A DNA stretch of 9,386 nucleotides. It comes from Tissierellia bacterium. GTDB taxonomy: Bacteria; Bacillota; Clostridia; Tissierellales; Tepidimicrobiaceae. How positions within the stretch are numbered: position 1 is the first letter of the stretch; each line of letters opens with the position of its first letter. Under the pieces are notes generated by a model. The model was not told the DNA's origin. It saw nothing but the letters and a program-made list of their open reading frames with translations, and did no database searches. The DNA is taken from the NCBI GenBank assembly GCA_012518745.1, contig JAAYRM010000207.1, positions 1 to 9,386 of the forward strand. Reading direction: 5' to 3'. Shown piece by piece: positions 1 to 6,360 of the stretch. A program made the position numbers and the translations under genes.

Positions 1-30
1 AGAAAAACAACTACTTTTGTCGCAAAAAGA

Positions 31-58
31 AAAAAAGAGCCTGAGTAGACTCTTTTTT
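31..58 (-). terminator. Rho-independent terminator of folD
   Basis: Read on the minus strand, 16 bases past the folD stop, an A-rich arm and GAGTC pair with GGCTC and a T-run (11 bp including one G-T wobble) around a 6-base loop. More Ts follow. The position and the T-tract fit an intrinsic terminator for folD. Bases 1-30 hold nothing else that I recognise. Confidence 0.75.
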
Positions 59-73
59 CACTTTCAAGATATT

Positions 74-922
74 TTATTGCATATTCTTACATGCTAGTAC
101 AACCTGGCTCAATAATATGGAGGTTGTAACCCCTCCTACCCCACCAGGAACGGGAGTAATCTTATCCACTGCAGGTTCAACCTTATCGAAATCAGCATCT
201 CCACTCAATTTGCCATCCTCATCCAAGCTTACACCCACATCTATTACGATGGATTGATCGGTAAAGTAGCTTTCGTCAAAGAACTTGGCCCTTCCCAATG
301 CAACAACAACCACATCAGCGTTTCTGGTAATCTCATCTAGTTTTTGGGTTCTGGAGTGACAGATGGTAACAGTGGCATTCTCATTCAATAGCATCATTGC
401 CAATGGTTTACCCACCACCATACTCCTATTGATGACCACTACGTTTTTACCCTCTAACGGTATATCGTAGAACTTAAGTGTCTCCATAGCGGCCTTAGGT
501 GTACAAGGTGCAAATCCTTCTAGGTTCCCCTCGAATATCCTCTCTAGATTGAGCGGATGCATACAGTCTACGTCTTTTGCGGGACTTATAGCCTCTCTAA
601 CAGCATCATCATCAATATGATCTGGCAATGGCCTAAATACCAATATCCCCGATATCTCCTGATCAGCATTCAATTCCTCTATCAATTCGATTAATTCCTC
701 TGTTTTGATATCCACATCCCTCTCGAATACCTTAGATTGGATGCCTATATTATCACAATTCCTGATTATGCTCCTCTCATAGGATATATCCCCTGGGTTA
801 TCACCTAATCTAACAATTCCTAAGGTAGGCACCCTGCCCTGTTCCCCTAATGCCTTGATATCCTCTTTCATGGCTTCCTTGATGCTATTCGCCACTTCTT
901 TTCCCTTCAATAGTTCTGCCAT
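74..922 (-). CDS. folD: FolD-family methylenetetrahydrofolate dehydrogenase, probably lacking cyclohydrolase activity
   Basis: 282 residues, close to the usual FolD length (about 285), cytosolic. The family oxidises 5,10-methylene-THF to 5,10-methenyl-THF with NAD(P)+ and normally hydrolyses that to 10-formyl-THF. Family landmarks seen are Y48, KDVDCMHPLN (116-125), APCTPKA (138-144), the Rossmann-type RSMVVGKP (166-173), TVTICHSRT (184-192) and PVPGGVGG (257-264). Several invariant sites differ. In the usual YxxxK motif the lysine is I52 (YERSI), the usual VQLPLP is VFRPLP (95-100), and the usual GRS is NRS (165-167). Loss of that lysine is known to abolish cyclohydrolase activity in bifunctional homologues while dehydrogenase activity can remain, so I infer a monofunctional dehydrogenase. 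The ATG at 922 follows a strong AGGGGG site (933-938). The gene lies downstream of the cation efflux gene but has its own promoter at 1014-1042. Confidence 0.93.
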   Translation of the reverse strand: MAELLKGKEVANSIKEAMKEDIKALGEQGRVPTLGIVRLGDNPGDISYERSIIRNCDNIGIQSKVFERDVDIKTEELIELIEELNADQEISGILVFRPLPDHIDDDAVREAISPAKDVDCMHPLNLERIFEGNLEGFAPCTPKAAMETLKFYDIPLEGKNVVVINRSMVVGKPLAMMLLNENATVTICHSRTQKLDEITRNADVVVVALGRAKFFDESYFTDQSIVIDVGVSLDEDGKLSGDADFDKVEPAVDKITPVPGGVGGVTTSILLSQVVLACKNMQ

Positions 923-1013
923 AGATCTTATTCCCCCTAATCTTTAATATTTTATTTCCTAGAACCCGATTGAATTCCACTTAAATATGTAGGTATCTAG
1001 CTTATCCATATAC

Positions 1014-1042
1014 ATTATATTATAGTTTGATGCTTAGTTCAA
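1014..1042 (-). promoter_or_regulatory. Sigma-70/SigA-type promoter for folD
   Basis: On the minus strand, TTGAAC (1037-1042) and a perfect TATAAT (1014-1019) are separated by exactly 17 bases. The expected start of transcription is near 1007, giving a leader of about 85 nt. The -35 box overlaps the stop codon of the upstream cation efflux gene, so folD can be transcribed independently of it. Confidence 0.65.
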
Positions 1043-1912
1043 TCGTTTATCCATCGCCGGTTCAACATGTACCATGCAATGCTTTACATCGGATATGCTC
1101 TCCTTTATCCTATTATGCACCTTCTCCGCAATATCATGGCCCTCCTTTACGGTGATATTCCCATCCACATGTATATTGATATCCACATATATCCTATTTC
1201 CAAATACCCTAGTTCTAAAATTCCTGATCTCCCTAACCCCTTCCACCGAAAGGGTCAGATCTTCTATCTCGAGAAGGATCTTATCATCCGCGGACTCATC
1301 AACCAAGCCCCTGATCGACTCGATATATAGGTCCACACCTACCTTTATTACAAAGATACTGACTATTATAGCAGCTATGGGATCCAATATCTTGAAACCC
1401 ATCCTAGCCCCGAATATCCCCACCAAAGTGCCAACTGAGGATAGGGCATCCGATCTATGATGCCAGGCATCCGCTTCCATGGATATACTCCGGATCTTTC
1501 TAGCCACCTTGCTCGTATACCAATACATCCCTTCCTTTACCACTATGGATATGATAGCTGCAACTAGGGCTATTTTCCCCGGCGTTGCAATATTGCCGCT
1601 TCTCAAGACCCCAATACCCTCGTAACCGATGAATAGCCCGGTAGCTATTAAGAATACGCTGAGGAGCTTTGCAAATATCGGCTCGTATTTCTCATGTCCA
1701 TATGGATGCCTCTCATCCGCCTCTTTGGATGATATCCTCAGCCCTATTAGAACTATTATAGTTGTAAATACATCGGATAGAGTATGTATGCCATCGGCTA
1801 GCATAGCATTACTCCTTCCCACCACTCCAGCGGTAACCTTAACTACGGCTAAAATTACATTTATAATTATTGTAATTATCGATGCCCTCTCGCCTAATTT
1901 ATAATCCTGCAT
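1034..1912 (-). CDS. Cation diffusion facilitator (CDF) family metal efflux transporter
   Basis: 292 residues, a normal length for the CDF family (FieF/YiiP-like), which exports Zn(II), Fe(II), Mn(II) or similar ions in exchange for protons across the cytoplasmic membrane. About six hydrophobic segments fall near residues 10-32, 36-58, 80-102, 113-132, 155-172 and 175-195. The metal-site motifs are HxxxD in helix 2 (H43, D47, within ADGIHTLSD) and HxxxD in helix 5 (H151, D155, within AWHHRSD). The family motif HPYGHEKYEP is at 69-78. A cytoplasmic metal-binding-like domain follows (about 205-287), with conserved-type histidines in NIHVDGN and MVHVEPA. The substrate metal cannot be read from the sequence. 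The start at 1912 has only a weak site (GGGGG, 9 bases upstream). folD follows after 111 bases but has its own promoter. Confidence 0.92.
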   Translation of the reverse strand: MQDYKLGERASIITIIINVILAVVKVTAGVVGRSNAMLADGIHTLSDVFTTIIVLIGLRISSKEADERHPYGHEKYEPIFAKLLSVFLIATGLFIGYEGIGVLRSGNIATPGKIALVAAIISIVVKEGMYWYTSKVARKIRSISMEADAWHHRSDALSSVGTLVGIFGARMGFKILDPIAAIIVSIFVIKVGVDLYIESIRGLVDESADDKILLEIEDLTLSVEGVREIRNFRTRVFGNRIYVDINIHVDGNITVKEGHDIAEKVHNRIKESISDVKHCMVHVEPAMDKRLN

Positions 1913-1969
1913 ACCTTACTACCCCCATGATAATATAATATACCCATAGGATATTTTAATATCTAAACC

Positions 1970-1978
1970 ATTATACCA
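1970..1978 (-). promoter_or_regulatory. Extended -10 promoter element upstream of the CDF gene
   Basis: The minus strand reads TGGTATAAT, a consensus -10 with the TGn extension, about 58 bases before the CDF start codon. No good -35 box sits 16-18 bases upstream. The same nine bases precede the sortase gene at 3749-3757. I did not find a convincing promoter for the divergent channel gene in the rest of this 182-base gap. Confidence 0.4.
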
Positions 1979-2084
1979 TTGTTTGTAGCATTTCATATTG
2001 TTTTTCTAATTATTGGGTATTAATAAGCTATACGATGAAGAGAGAACTATGAATTCATCCGCTCAAATATCAAAATGTGAAAGT

Positions 2085-2088
2085 AGGA
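2085..2088 (+). promoter_or_regulatory. Ribosome binding site that sets the FNT channel start
   Basis: AGGA lies 6 bases before the ATG at 2095. The in-frame GTG at 2077, which would add six residues, has no Shine-Dalgarno-like sequence in front of it, so 2095 is the better start. Confidence 0.6.
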
Positions 2089-2094
2089 ATAGAT

Positions 2095-2877
2095 ATGGAA
2101 AAAAGGTTTTTTGCACCTTCGGAAGTAGTTGAGTCGATCATCGCCGCTTCAAAGACCAAGGCAAATCTATCTACTGCCAGACTACTGCTCCTGGGAATTA
2201 TGGCGGGGATATATATTGGCTTTGGTGGATTCGCATATATGGTGGTCATGCAGACATTGGGCAATATAGATGTAGGGGTGATGAAGTTTCTAGGTGCTTC
2301 CGTCTTCCCCGTCGGCCTCATGCTAGTTGTATTCTCGGGAAGCGAATTATTCACCGGAAACAACCTGATGACCTTAGCTGTGATGGATAAGAAGATATCC
2401 TTTAGGGGATTGTTGAGGAATTGGGTTCTGGTATATATAGGTAATTTAATAGGATCCCTAGTCCTCGCATTTATGATATGCAGGGCCAACCTAGTGGATC
2501 AGAACGTATTGACTCTAGTGCTCAGCATAGGGGCTTCTAAGACATCCTTCAGCTTCAAGACCGCCTTCATAAGGGGGATGCTCTGCAATATCCTGGTGGT
2601 GCTCAGCGTATGGGTTAGCTCGGAACCCCAGGAGGTCGTCTCTAGGATATTCTCCATATGGTTCCCCATAATGCTATTTATCATATCGGGATATGAGCAT
2701 AGCGTAGCCAATATGTTCTTTCTACCGCTGGCGAAGTATGCTGGATTGGCAATCAGCTGGGGGGATATATGGGTTTCAAATCTTATCCCAGTAACCCTAG
2801 GCAATATCGTGGGTGGAGGCATAATAATCCCGGCCGTATACTATACTGCGCATATCCTTCCATTGGAAAATCGATAG
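2095..2877 (+). CDS. Formate/nitrite transporter (FNT) family channel, probably formate
   Basis: 260 residues from the preferred ATG, typical of the pentameric FNT channels (FocA formate, NirC nitrite, and the hydrosulfide channels) of the inner membrane. About six hydrophobic segments are visible. FNT signatures appear in order: N-terminal FFAPSEVVESI, GIYIGFGG (38-45), GSELFTGNN (82-90), NWVLVYIGNLIG (109-120), RGMLCNILVVLSVW (160-173) and SGYEHSVANMFF (198-209). The last carries the central pore histidine (H202, equivalent to FocA His209). The substrate is inferred. Formate is favoured because folD and a folate transporter lie nearby, but nitrite or hydrosulfide cannot be excluded from motifs alone. 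The gene is divergent from the CDF gene and converges on the folate S component, with a shared hairpin between them. An alternative GTG start is at 2077. Confidence 0.9.
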   Translation: MEKRFFAPSEVVESIIAASKTKANLSTARLLLLGIMAGIYIGFGGFAYMVVMQTLGNIDVGVMKFLGASVFPVGLMLVVFSGSELFTGNNLMTLAVMDKKISFRGLLRNWVLVYIGNLIGSLVLAFMICRANLVDQNVLTLVLSIGASKTSFSFKTAFIRGMLCNILVVLSVWVSSEPQEVVSRIFSIWFPIMLFIISGYEHSVANMFFLPLAKYAGLAISWGDIWVSNLIPVTLGNIVGGGIIIPAVYYTAHILPLENR

Positions 2878-2910
2878 CTCATATGTACCCATCCATAGCA
2901 TGACAATCAA

Positions 2911-2940
2911 AAGCCATTACCGAAAAGGTAATGGCCTTTG
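2911..2940. terminator. Bidirectional terminator between the FNT channel and folT
   Basis: A perfect 9-bp stem GCCATTACC / GGTAATGGC (2913-2921 and 2927-2935) encloses a GAAAA loop. It is followed by CTTTG on the plus strand and TTTTGATT on the minus strand. It lies between two converging genes, 35 bases after one stop and 12 bases after the other. Confidence 0.8.
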
Positions 2941-2952
2941 TATCATCTTCTA

Positions 2953-3486
2953 TCAGTTGATACCTATTGCAGCGGATAGCCTATTCAAAAGGATCTTGGT
3001 CATATAGGCATACATAGGTATCTGCACGATCTGGGTTACTACCCTACCAGGTACCGTGGTTATCATCGGTACTGAGAATAGGGTCTGCATAAAATAGGGT
3101 GTTAGGAATATGGATGTAATAACCTGTCCTATGGTTATTGCTATCAATAGCCTCCATATACTCGATTTCGCATCCTTATCCTTAAACATACCCATTATGA
3201 GTCCCGGTAATATTCCGGTAAGAGCAGCCACTGCTGTAAAATGTGGCATATATGGTCCTATTGGATTGATGGTATAGCCCACGAAATCTCCGATAGCCCC
3301 AACTATTCCCCCAGCTACAGGCCCAAATACTATGCCCGTAAATATTAGGGGATAGCTTCCGAATCCTATCCTTACGATTTCGACTCCCCCGCCACCTATC
3401 CTGATACTACCTATACGGGTTAGCACTATATTTAGTGCAATTAATAACCCATAATAGGCAATATTCCTCGTAGATACTCTCTGCAT
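2953..3486 (-). CDS. folT: Folate-family ECF transporter S component (FolT-like)
   Basis: 177 residues, very hydrophobic, with about six membrane segments, as expected for the substrate-binding S subunit of an energy-coupling factor importer. Features of the folate family are an N-terminal RNIAYYGLLIALNIVLTRI, VRIGFGSYPLIFTGIVFGP (38-56), GGIVGAIGDFVGY (59-71), GPYMPHFT (77-84), and a C-terminal R148-containing segment before QIPMYAYM. The S component binds folate and needs the EcfA/EcfA'/EcfT module. No such genes are in this window, so it must share a module encoded elsewhere. The ATG at 3486 follows AAGGAGG (3495-3501) by 8 bases. The THF riboswitch directly upstream is strong independent support for the folate assignment and indicates repression when reduced folate is plentiful. 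Confidence 0.92.
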   Translation of the reverse strand: MQRVSTRNIAYYGLLIALNIVLTRIGSIRIGGGGVEIVRIGFGSYPLIFTGIVFGPVAGGIVGAIGDFVGYTINPIGPYMPHFTAVAALTGILPGLIMGMFKDKDAKSSIWRLLIAITIGQVITSIFLTPYFMQTLFSVPMITTVPGRVVTQIVQIPMYAYMTKILLNRLSAAIGIN

Positions 3487-3553
3487 AGAGAAAGCCTCCT
3501 TTCATGATTTGATATGACAGAACCGCCACATCCAGAAAGAAGACTTCCATGAT
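3487..3553 (-). promoter_or_regulatory. Riboswitch expression platform masking the folT ribosome binding site
   Basis: In the mRNA, the strong SD GAAAGGAGG (plus 3495-3503) is fully complementary, allowing G-U pairs, to UCUUCUUUC (plus 3535-3543). The latter lies in the loop of a possible hairpin CACAUC/GAUGUG (plus 3551-3556 with 3527-3532), whose first arm overlaps the 3' strand of aptamer helix P1. No U-run terminator is seen between the aptamer and the start codon. I infer control of translation initiation rather than of transcription. Confidence 0.5.
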
Positions 3554-3554
3554 G

Positions 3555-3653
3555 TGTCAGCGAACGCGATAGTTTAACGCAAGCTATGGTGCTTTTCGTT
3601 CAAAGGCAACGTCCCATCCTTTGACACTTTACGTAGACTATCTACTCTGCCAT
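3555..3653 (-). promoter_or_regulatory. Tetrahydrofolate (THF) riboswitch aptamer
   Basis: Read on the minus strand, the conserved blocks of the THF aptamer appear in order: GAGUAGAU, ACGUAAAGUGU, then a hairpin with arms CAAAGG and CCUUUG around the core GAUGGGACGUUG, then AACGAA. A short AAGC/GCUU hairpin follows, then GCGUUAAACUAU, then CGCGUUCGCUG. AUAGU near the 5' end pairs with ACUAU to form P2. UGGCAG pairs with CUGACA, with one mismatch, to form P1. The size of about 98 nt and the block order match the known class, which binds reduced folates and lowers expression of folate uptake or synthesis genes. Its target here is folT. Confidence 0.9.
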
Positions 3654-3672
3654 TTGCATTGTTACTATCTAT

Positions 3673-3701
3673 AATATATCAAATTAATCCCAGGTATTCA
3701 A
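3673..3701 (-). promoter_or_regulatory. Promoter for the riboswitch-folT transcript
   Basis: On the minus strand, TTGAAT (3696-3701) and TATATT (3673-3678) are 17 bases apart. The predicted start near 3666 would begin the RNA about a dozen bases before helix P1 of the THF aptamer, which is the expected geometry. Confidence 0.5.
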
Positions 3702-3748
3702 CCAATTCCAAGGATTTTCCATATCCACTACCCATGTATAGAATTATT

Positions 3749-3757
3749 TGGTATAAT
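3749..3757 (+). promoter_or_regulatory. Extended -10 promoter element for the sortase gene
   Basis: TGGTATAAT on the plus strand is a consensus TATAAT with a TGn extension, 32 bases before the sortase start codon. No clear -35 box is present at normal spacing. It is divergent from the folT promoter at 3673-3701. Confidence 0.5.
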
Positions 3758-3779
3758 CGGATACATCAAATGGATATAT

Positions 3780-3784
3780 GGAGG
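3780..3784 (+). promoter_or_regulatory. Ribosome binding site that sets the sortase start
   Basis: GGAGG ends 5 bases before the ATG at 3790. The in-frame ATG at 3778 overlaps this site and has no Shine-Dalgarno sequence of its own, so translation most likely starts at 3790. Confidence 0.7.
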
Positions 3785-3789
3785 TATAT

Positions 3790-4440
3790 ATGAAGAGGAT
3801 AGTACCTAGCCTGTTGATTATAATTGGAATACTCATTTTATTGATCCCAACCATAACGGGATGGGTAATTAAATATAGCAATAGAAATATAATGGATGAT
3901 GACCTCAACGCAATTATGGTGGATAATAACGACAGGGATATAGATGCGGAATTCGATTTTTCTGCAATAGATGATATGGATATATTGGCTTTGATGAGGG
4001 GTAATAGGTATTTCGATAGAAATCTATTGATTGGAACGATACTCATCCCGGAATTGGATATACATCTTCCCATAATGAAGGGGTTGACCAATACCAACCT
4101 TGCAGTCGGCGCAGCTACCATGAAACCGGAACAATCCTTTGGCATCGGCAACTATACCCTGGCAGGGCATTATATGAAGAATAGGGACCTATTATTCGGC
4201 AGCCTTATGGATATTGAGATAGGCGATACCATCTATATATCGAATGGGGAGAGGGTATATGAATATGAGCTATACGATACATTGGTGGTACCCGATACCC
4301 AGATGGACCTTCTATCCGATGATAGAGCAGATGAAAGGGGCAAGCCTATAGTCTCCCTTATGACCTGTTATCACTCGTCTAAGACGGGTAAGAGGTTCTT
4401 TGCATTGGGTGAGTTGATCGATGAGCATTTAGTGGAATAA
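3790..4440 (+). CDS. Sortase, class A-like
   Basis: 216 residues from the preferred ATG. Sortases are membrane-anchored extracellular cysteine transpeptidases that cut LPXTG-type signals between T and G and join the protein to the cell wall. An N-terminal membrane segment (about 4-28) is followed by an acidic linker (about 36-65) and the catalytic barrel. The catalytic residues are visible: H127 in LAGHYMKN, C193 in SLMTCYHS and R202 in GKRFFALGEL. The single N-terminal anchor and the TC-to-GKRF-to-GEL spacing resemble class A, but class assignment by eye is tentative. The gene converges on an LPKTG surface protein, a plausible substrate, though that gene looks broken here. The next in-frame ATG upstream (3778) would add four residues. 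Confidence 0.9.
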   Translation: MKRIVPSLLIIIGILILLIPTITGWVIKYSNRNIMDDDLNAIMVDNNDRDIDAEFDFSAIDDMDILALMRGNRYFDRNLLIGTILIPELDIHLPIMKGLTNTNLAVGAATMKPEQSFGIGNYTLAGHYMKNRDLLFGSLMDIEIGDTIYISNGERVYEYELYDTLVVPDTQMDLLSDDRADERGKPIVSLMTCYHSSKTGKRFFALGELIDEHLVE

Positions 4441-4446
4441 AAATAA

Positions 4447-4470
4447 GAGGAACGGAAATTTCCGTTCCTC
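4447..4470. terminator. Bidirectional terminator between the sortase and the adhesin
   Basis: A perfect 24-base palindrome (12-bp arms GAGGAACGGAAA) starts 6 bases after the sortase stop. The minus strand continues into CTTATTTTTATT, a good T-tract for the adhesin transcript. The plus-strand tail ATCTTATT is weaker. Confidence 0.8.
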
Positions 4471-4479
4471 ATCTTATTG

Positions 4480-6360
4480 CTATGCTATTCTTTTCCTTAA
4501 TATAAACCCTAGTAAGATGAATATACTACCGATTATATATAGTGGTAAATTGCTCGATTCACCTGTCTTTGGAAGGCCGGGTTTTTCTATGAATGTGTTG
4601 GTGATAGTTAAACCATCATCCGATATTTCCTTTTCATAATCTTCCGGTACTTCCACCTCATCTACGGTATAGGTATATTCGTTGCCATCTATATCCGTTG
4701 CATCTAAGTCATACCAGGTATAGGTCCATAGGTTTCCTTGGCCTTCAGGTAATTCAACTAGGTAATCTTCGCCTTCCATAGCCTTCCCATTCCTGTATAG
4801 TTGAAGTTTTATAGAAGGTTTTTCCCTAGGCCCATTCACCCATTTTTTAATTGCCTTGACCTGTGTGCTTGGTATTGTATATTCATTAGTTATAGTCAAA
4901 CCATCCTCAGATATGGTCTTTGTATAGTTTTCTGGTACCTCTATTTCGTCTATGGTATAGATATACTCTACGCCATTTTTATCGGTCAGATCTATCTCTT
5001 CCCATGTATAGGTGGTCTTGCCTTTTGCTAGAACCACTGGGTTGCCTACTGCTACCCGCTTTCCATCTTCACCTATCTGTCTATATAGCTGTAATTCTAT
5101 TTCAGGCTTTGGACCATTTTCCCATATCTTAGTTCCAGTTATCTCGATCTTAGGACTTACATAGGTATTGGTTACCGTTAATGCATCCTCTGTTTTAGTA
5201 TAGTTTTCCGGTTCAAAATCATTTCCGTCCCCATCCACTTCTTTTACTAAGAAGGTATATGGATTGCCATCGATATCAGTTTCTTCCAAGCCGGTCCACT
5301 CCACCTCAGTGACTCCATCGATCAGTTCTTTTATCTCCACATCCGGCACTTCTTCTTCATTACTACCTTCTGTTTGTCTATATAGTTTAAACCATATAGT
5401 TGGCTTTTCCTGTGGCCCATCTACCCAGATCTTAGTCGCCTTGGCTTCCCCATTGGTTGGGATGATATATTTATTAGTTACTGTTAATCCATCTTCAGAT
5501 TTAGTATAGTTGGCAGGTTCAAAATCATTTCCTTTCTCATCTACTTCTTTGATTGAGAAGATATATGGATTACCATTAATATCAGTCTTATCTAGATCGG
5601 TCCACTCCACCTCGGTGGCTCCATCGATCAGTTTTTTTATCCCCGCTCCCGGTACTTTTTCTTCATTGCCATCTTCTATTTGTCTATATAATTTAAACCA
5701 TGTATTCGGTTTTTCTTGAGGACCATCTTCCCATTGTTTCGTTCCTTTTACATTTGTTTTTATCTTGGTATTTTCAATCATCAATTCCATTTCATCATTA
5801 TCAGAACCTATTATAATTTCTACTACTCCATCCTCTAAGTCCATTTTCACAGACTCTGAATTTGTAATACGATATACCCCTATACTACTCCTTACATACC
5901 CCTTTGGAGCCTTTGTCTCTCTTAAATAATAGGTTCTGTAAGGGAGACTACCATATTGTATTATCCCATTTTCCGTCTCCTTAGCCTCTCCAGAAACTAC
6001 TTGCTTCTCCCCATTTAATATATAATATAGTTCAAACTTAGCGGGAACCGGGTTATTAGCAATTGTCTCTCCAGTTTCAGCATCAACCTTAGTTATCTTT
6101 ATTTGCCCCCTAGGCCTTATTCCTGTACCTGTGCCCCAAGAGGCCTGCTCAGCCTTATAGCTTTCCTCTGAAGATTCACCTAATTGTACATTTTCACCAC
6201 TTAACGAGGCTGTATTGGTTATATTTCCTGTTGTCGCTATTACTACCGTTTTATAGGTGACAGTATATATTCCATTGATATTTCCTAGGAATAATTTTAA
6301 TTCTGTTTTCCCTGCATGATTCCCTTCTTTAATTTTTGTAACCTTTAAATCGTTCTCATC
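4480..6360 (-). CDS. C-terminal part of an LPXTG-anchored Cna B/SpaA-repeat adhesin (no start of its own)
   Basis: The frame is open for 626 residues after the TAA at 6361 and has no credible start. The first in-frame GTG (5850) lies inside a domain and lacks a Shine-Dalgarno site. Residues 1-60 complete the sixth stalk module (IYTVTYKTVV, ITNTASLSG). Residues 85-200 form a SpaA-like domain (GQIKITKVDAETG, YYLRETKAPKGY, MIENTKI) with a plausible isopeptide triad K91/E148/N197. Four Cna B repeats follow (about 203-299, 306-401, 405-494 and 500-591). Each opens with a TKxW or IKKW motif and ends with TVTN/TITN, again with candidate Lys/Asn bond partners. The end is a classical wall-sorting signal: LPKTG (596-600), a hydrophobic stretch (about 605-621) and the basic tail RKR. 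If translated as part of the full protein it would be anchored by a sortase. On its own it lacks a signal peptide and is likely not functional. Confidence 0.85.
   Translation of the reverse strand, partial: DENDLKVTKIKEGNHAGKTELKLFLGNINGIYTVTYKTVVIATTGNITNTASLSGENVQLGESSEESYKAEQASWGTGTGIRPRGQIKITKVDAETGETIANNPVPAKFELYYILNGEKQVVSGEAKETENGIIQYGSLPYRTYYLRETKAPKGYVRSSIGVYRITNSESVKMDLEDGVVEIIIGSDNDEMELMIENTKIKTNVKGTKQWEDGPQEKPNTWFKLYRQIEDGNEEKVPGAGIKKLIDGATEVEWTDLDKTDINGNPYIFSIKEVDEKGNDFEPANYTKSEDGLTVTNKYIIPTNGEAKATKIWVDGPQEKPTIWFKLYRQTEGSNEEEVPDVEIKELIDGVTEVEWTGLEETDIDGNPYTFLVKEVDGDGNDFEPENYTKTEDALTVTNTYVSPKIEITGTKIWENGPKPEIELQLYRQIGEDGKRVAVGNPVVLAKGKTTYTWEEIDLTDKNGVEYIYTIDEIEVPENYTKTISEDGLTITNEYTIPSTQVKAIKKWVNGPREKPSIKLQLYRNGKAMEGEDYLVELPEGQGNLWTYTWYDLDATDIDGNEYTYTVDEVEVPEDYEKEISDDGLTITNTFIEKPGLPKTGESSNLPLYIIGSIFILLGFILRKRIA
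4588..5754 (-). repeat. Four tandem Cna B repeats
   Basis: The repeats lie at about 5754-5464, 5445-5158, 5148-4879 and 4863-4588. The first two are close relatives at DNA level, 306 bases (102 codons) apart. For example, a stretch beginning TCCACTCCACCTC occurs at 5601 and 5295, with the surrounding sequence largely conserved. The last two are more diverged and carry YTWxxxDLTD/DATD and VPENY/VPEDY variants. Cna B domains are rigid beta-sandwich stalk units. Confidence 0.85.

Noticed and set aside
1067..1904. Several plus-strand open frames of 87-128 codons opposite the CDF gene
   Set aside because: They lie antisense to a clearly recognisable transporter and their translations show no family features.
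2070..2822. Minus-strand open frames of 107 and 139 codons opposite the FNT channel
   Set aside because: They are mirror frames of a strong FNT gene, with no ribosome binding site and no recognisable motifs.
3555..3653. Cobalamin or other riboswitch class upstream of the S component
   Set aside because: The conserved blocks and their order match the THF aptamer, and no B12-box-like sequence is present.
3744..4151. Minus-strand open frame of 135 codons opposite the sortase
   Set aside because: It is antisense to a gene with an intact catalytic triad and overlaps its promoter. The protein is low-complexity and serine/isoleucine-rich.
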